From CAMBDS01 sp964355675 (GTDB taxonomy: Bacteria > Electryoneota > AABM5-125-24 > Hatepunaeales > Hatepunaeaceae): a DNA stretch of 64,000 bases. Under the pieces are notes generated by a model. The model was given only the letters and a program-made list of their open reading frames with translations, did no database searches and was not told the origin of the DNA. Of the stretch, positions 60,826 to 64,000 are shown one piece after another (position 1 is the stretch's first letter; each line of letters begins with the position of its first letter). The stretch is from positions 1-64,000 of the forward strand of contig CAYHEC010000006.1 in NCBI GenBank assembly GCA_964355675.1. The letters are read 5' to 3'. The translations under genes were made by a program, and so were the position numbers.

Positions 60826-63800
60826 TCAGCGTAATTTGTTCTTCTCAATTATACGCATGTCGCGTAATTGTGATGGTGTTGGACCTACTATTTTCTCGGG
60901 TTCAGCAATCATTTCATTATCTTCGACGACAGTTTCAGTCAACTCTTGCGGTTCCGGCTGTTTCTCAGGCGGTAGGTTCGTTCCAAGATTTATCTGTTCC
61001 TCATCAGAGCGAAGTTTAGAGACAGCCTGAGCTTTGAGAGATTTATCTCGTTCAAGTTCTCGTTCACTCAAGGAAGCAAGTTGTTTATTCATATCGGGAA
61101 CGAACTCATAGATTAAGCCCGCTCGCAATCCCTGGCGCGTATTATTCATGTCTGATGCTTCGATAGCAACGACGTTGTTACCAACCTTCAGGAATTCAAG
61201 AACAGGAAATTCTTTTACTAGCATCCAATCAAGATTGTCATCTTTACTGTCCTCCCCAACAAATGCTCCATTAAGATAAAGACTGAAATTGTCGTCTGCA
61301 GTAAGCCAGAATTTTCCTCCACTGGGAGGTTGATAGATCGTAAATGATTTTCTGAACCAATAGGTTTTGACGCCGTTGCTGTCGGGATTCATCCAGATCC
61401 GCCAGAGTGAGTCGGCTTCTGTATCAACTAACTCAACCGGAGTAGAAGGAGTTGCAGGCGGTTCCTCAGCAAGCACTTCAGGATTTTCTTCATTAATCAG
61501 GGTCGAATCCGTTGTGACTAACGAATCTGCTGACGAGGATGTATCCTCCACTAAAGGTTCTTCGGATTGCGCCGGAATTTCGACTTGTGGGGCTACCTCT
61601 TGAATGACGGGAGCAGGCTTTTCACGGAAGTACCAAATAGCTTCTGCGCCGATACTGTCAAGAATTCCCATATTAACATCGGTGGAGAACCCAGCTTTTA
61701 AGGCGCGTTCCCATCCGCTATCGTCGAAGTCGTTGTTTTGAAACCCTTCCGTCGCCTGTGCCCATACAAGCCATTCAGTATTCGTCTCAACTGACGTTTT
61801 ATCGGATGATAATCCGACTTGACTTCCGTATTTTTCAGGATTTAACGAAACGAGTTTTGTTGTTAGTTCAATCCCGGCCATTCCTGAAAGGTTATAAGTC
61901 TGTCGCAACGAGAGCCCGCTCTCGAGCAATATCAGTGTATAGTCACGGAAGTTGTTTCCAATGTCTTCGAAAGCTACTTGCGCGTCGTCATATTGAAGCT
62001 CGCTGGTTTCATCGTACTTCGCGGAAAACTCGATTTTCTTTGCTTGAGCGTCTTCAGAATATTTCGAGAACAGTTCGGACTGTTTTAAGACAAACTGGAG
62101 TAGTTGATCATTGGCAGATTCTCCGAATCCGTAGGGAATTTGATAAACGGCGGCAGTGTCTAAAATTCCTCGATAACCTTCGAGCATATCCAAAGTAAAG
62201 TTATTTAGATAATCAACTTGATCGAGTATGATGCCGCCCATTTCATCAGAGTAGAATCCCTGGGGCGTTTTGCCATCTTCACCCTTGGGTAGAATGTTGA
62301 CAAAATCTTTTACATTCTTATCCACGCGAGCTTGAGCGAGATTTGTTTGTTCAACATATTTGCTGATGAGGGTATCGACCGTCTCCTTGTATCCCAATTC
62401 AACTGCGTCTCGCCATTTAGAGCCCAAACCTACCGATTTTGCCTCATTCCACGCCTGAAGATAAAGCCCACAAATTTCGGGTGCCATCGGAGCGATGATA
62501 TTCTTGATGACTTCCTGCCTGAAAAGCATTCTTACTTCTTCGTCTTTATCAGTCGAGCGCAGTTCAAAATTAGCATACCAAAGTTTGGCGAGATACTTTC
62601 CATTCAGAAATGCAACATAAGGCATTTTATATCGACAAGAATCTGCCCAATTTGATGCTTCTATGACAGCGGAATCAAGCTCAGTAAGCCCACGCTGCAA
62701 TGCGGACAACTTGGAGAGTGAATCAGCAAGTCCAACGGCTGTTGAGTCTTTTTGTAATTGAGCAACAACTCCTGCAAATGCGTCGTAGTCACTCTGACGA
62801 CGGGCATGTTCATCTTTAAGAGGCGTCGAGATGGCTCGCAGGTTTTCGAATCCTGATTTATACGATTGGGCGGAAACATAATTCAGAATAATGGCTTCAT
62901 CGACCACTCTGGCCAGTGTGTCGATCTTGCCTTGAAGATTTTTTACCTGCGGGACGCTCTGTTCGTAGGTAGCTAATGCGAAATCTTCGTCGAGTTTACC
63001 AATTGCATAGAAGGAACGATATGCTTCCTTCTGACCAAACCGAATTAACTGATGGTATTTCTCAACGAGTGCGTTTCGCCAGTCCTTTTTCCGCTGTTTG
63101 GCGAGTTTGATCGCCGCATCGTTCCCCGTGATGCGTAGTTTATTGTACTCTTCCTGTTCCCATTGGAGCAGGTAATTGAGTGACTGTGAAGCATAGCGAG
63201 GCGAACCGGATAATCCTCTTCCAACCAGTTTCTGATGGGCGTCAAGAGTCGAAGTGAATTCCCGTGATGCACCGGTTCGGTCACCTTTATCGAGCGAGTA
63301 TTTACCACGCTCAAAAAACGCCTGAACAGTCCGAGGGTCGTCAGGATAGCGTTGAGCAAATTGGCGATAAATCTCATTTGCTTTATCAACTTCTTCGAGC
63401 TTCATATAATGCGATGCATTCTCAAAGAGATAGACGCTCGCATCCTCAGCTTGGGGGAATATCTGCACATAAAGTTGATTGACGCGAATGGCGGATCTAT
63501 CGTCACCGATCTGATTATAATTCTGGCTAGCATTTGCGAGAGCGCCTTGACTCAGCTCCGACTTAGGATAAGCCTTGACGAGCCTCTCATAAGCTTCGGC
63601 AGATCTCTTAGGATCTTTTAATTGGCTCTGAAGATTAAATCCTAAGTTATAAAGAGCTTTATCTCCATATTCTGATTGTGGATAGCGATCCGCCAGTATA
63701 GTGAATACTTCATTTGCTTCAGAAAACGCGTTCGCCTGCATATATTCGATACCGGATTGGAAGAGCGAACGGTCAGCATATTGGTACTCTGGATTTTCGA

Positions 63801-64000
63801 GACCAACGCGTTTAAATTGATCAGCCGCCGCTTTGTGGTCGTTCCCTTCCTTCAAATTGGAGGCGGTCAAAAAGACCGATTCGGCTTTTCTGCGCTTGGA
63901 AGCGTCCTTCAAATCCTTTGAAACATGCGAATTGTTGGCAATCCTACCAGAAACAGTCTCAACCGCGGCATAATCTTTAACTTTGAAGTAACCCTCGAGA
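60826..64000 (-). CDS. Large exported TPR protein with C-terminal jelly-roll domain (5' end outside window)
   Basis: At least 1058 residues are in the window. The frame is still open at 64000 (upstream codons read LEGYFKVKDYAAVETVSG), so the start lies outside. The first part is TPR-rich (DRSLFQSGIEYMQANAFSEA; YGDKALYNLGFNLQSQLKDP; TVQAFFERGKYSLDKGDRTG). A helical middle part follows. An acidic Pro/Ser/Thr linker (EVAPQVEIPAQSEEP) leads to a galactose-binding-like jelly roll (TYWFRKSFTIYQPP, FWLTADDNFSLYLNGAFVGE, VGNNVVAIEASDMN). Such TPR proteins beside TolQ/ExbD/AgmX genes are known in gliding and envelope clusters of FCB-related bacteria. Confidence 0.85.
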   Translation of the reverse strand, partial: LEGYFKVKDYAAVETVSGRIANNSHVSKDLKDASKRRKAESVFLTASNLKEGNDHKAAADQFKRVGLENPEYQYADRSLFQSGIEYMQANAFSEANEVFTILADRYPQSEYGDKALYNLGFNLQSQLKDPKRSAEAYERLVKAYPKSELSQGALANASQNYNQIGDDRSAIRVNQLYVQIFPQAEDASVYLFENASHYMKLEEVDKANEIYRQFAQRYPDDPRTVQAFFERGKYSLDKGDRTGASREFTSTLDAHQKLVGRGLSGSPRYASQSLNYLLQWEQEEYNKLRITGNDAAIKLAKQRKKDWRNALVEKYHQLIRFGQKEAYRSFYAIGKLDEDFALATYEQSVPQVKNLQGKIDTLARVVDEAIILNYVSAQSYKSGFENLRAISTPLKDEHARRQSDYDAFAGVVAQLQKDSTAVGLADSLSKLSALQRGLTELDSAVIEASNWADSCRYKMPYVAFLNGKYLAKLWYANFELRSTDKDEEVRMLFRQEVIKNIIAPMAPEICGLYLQAWNEAKSVGLGSKWRDAVELGYKETVDTLISKYVEQTNLAQARVDKNVKDFVNILPKGEDGKTPQGFYSDEMGGIILDQVDYLNNFTLDMLEGYRGILDTAAVYQIPYGFGESANDQLLQFVLKQSELFSKYSEDAQAKKIEFSAKYDETSELQYDDAQVAFEDIGNNFRDYTLILLESGLSLRQTYNLSGMAGIELTTKLVSLNPEKYGSQVGLSSDKTSVETNTEWLVWAQATEGFQNNDFDDSGWERALKAGFSTDVNMGILDSIGAEAIWYFREKPAPVIQEVAPQVEIPAQSEEPLVEDTSSSADSLVTTDSTLINEENPEVLAEEPPATPSTPVELVDTEADSLWRIWMNPDSNGVKTYWFRKSFTIYQPPSGGKFWLTADDNFSLYLNGAFVGEDSKDDNLDWMLVKEFPVLEFLKVGNNVVAIEASDMNNTRQGLRAGLIYEFVPDMNKQLASLSERELERDKSLKAQAVSKLRSDEEQINLGTNLPPEKQPEPQELTETVVEDNEMIAEPEKIVGPTPSQLRDMRIIEKNKLR

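Noticed and set aside
1..64000. tRNA, rRNA, tmRNA or riboswitch genes
   Set aside because: I scanned the gaps for cloverleaf-like arms and T-loop words and saw nothing convincing; a covariance-model search would be needed to exclude small RNAs.

Overview
The window looks like a chromosomal piece from an uncultured bacterium of the FCB (Fibrobacteres-Chlorobi-Bacteroidetes) neighbourhood, perhaps a candidate phylum near Zixibacteria, Marinimicrobia or Calditrichota. The main reason is that four predicted secreted proteins (113-1744, 7775-9061, 27202-29523, 44738-45559) end in the 'NPFN...GR.V...AG.Y.VRL...' type of C-terminal sorting/FlgD-like domain. The large periplasmic TPR proteins with a TolQ/ExbD/ExbD/AgmX cluster and the very repeat-rich intergenic DNA fit this. 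The phylum cannot be fixed from the sequence alone.

Layout. 0-4.3 kb: a secreted ASH-domain protein and a flotillin/SPFH membrane protein, framed by the same GTTTACGAGCCC repeats. 4.3-13.3 kb: a defence-like stretch with an orphan antitoxin-like gene, a single-chain MmeI-like type IIL restriction-modification enzyme, a secreted beta-propeller protein, and a two-gene operon pairing a DGQHR-domain protein (PD-(D/E)XK-like N-terminus, HEPN-like C-terminus) with a cobalamin-type radical SAM enzyme. 13.5-20.4 kb: a lone nuoM, a cluster of toxin-antitoxin type genes (HigB, HigA-ImmA, DUF4160, DUF2442), and hflK-hflC. 20.7-25.5 kb: a tightly overlapping four-gene operon encoding a 5-cytosine methyltransferase, a double-GHKL ATPase, a response-regulator receiver and a caspase/CHAT-like protease; I consider this the best candidate for an undescribed system. 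25.7-29.5 kb: a zinc-ribbon membrane protein and two secreted proteins, the second carrying palindromic repeats inside its reading frame. 29.7-44.3 kb: housekeeping and metabolic genes (NfnAB-type fusion, EamA transporter, MltG, UvrD/PcrA, TPR protein, M28 peptidase, fumarase alpha, malate dehydrogenase). 44.7-57 kb: a secreted protein, L27/L21, RNase G, a truncated glycosyltransferase, then the conserved PhoH-PgpH-YbeY-CorC run, LysM and Lpp-like envelope proteins, and AspRS. 57-64 kb: an energised envelope complex (TPR/jelly-roll protein, small periplasmic protein, TolQ, two ExbD, AgmX/PglI) read on the minus strand and running off the right end.

A second theme is the mass of short palindromic repeats. 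They fill nearly every gap and form nested fold-backs. In three genes they appear to supply the stop codon, and in one gene they are translated, much as described for Rickettsia palindromic elements. I saw no rRNA, tRNA or CRISPR array.
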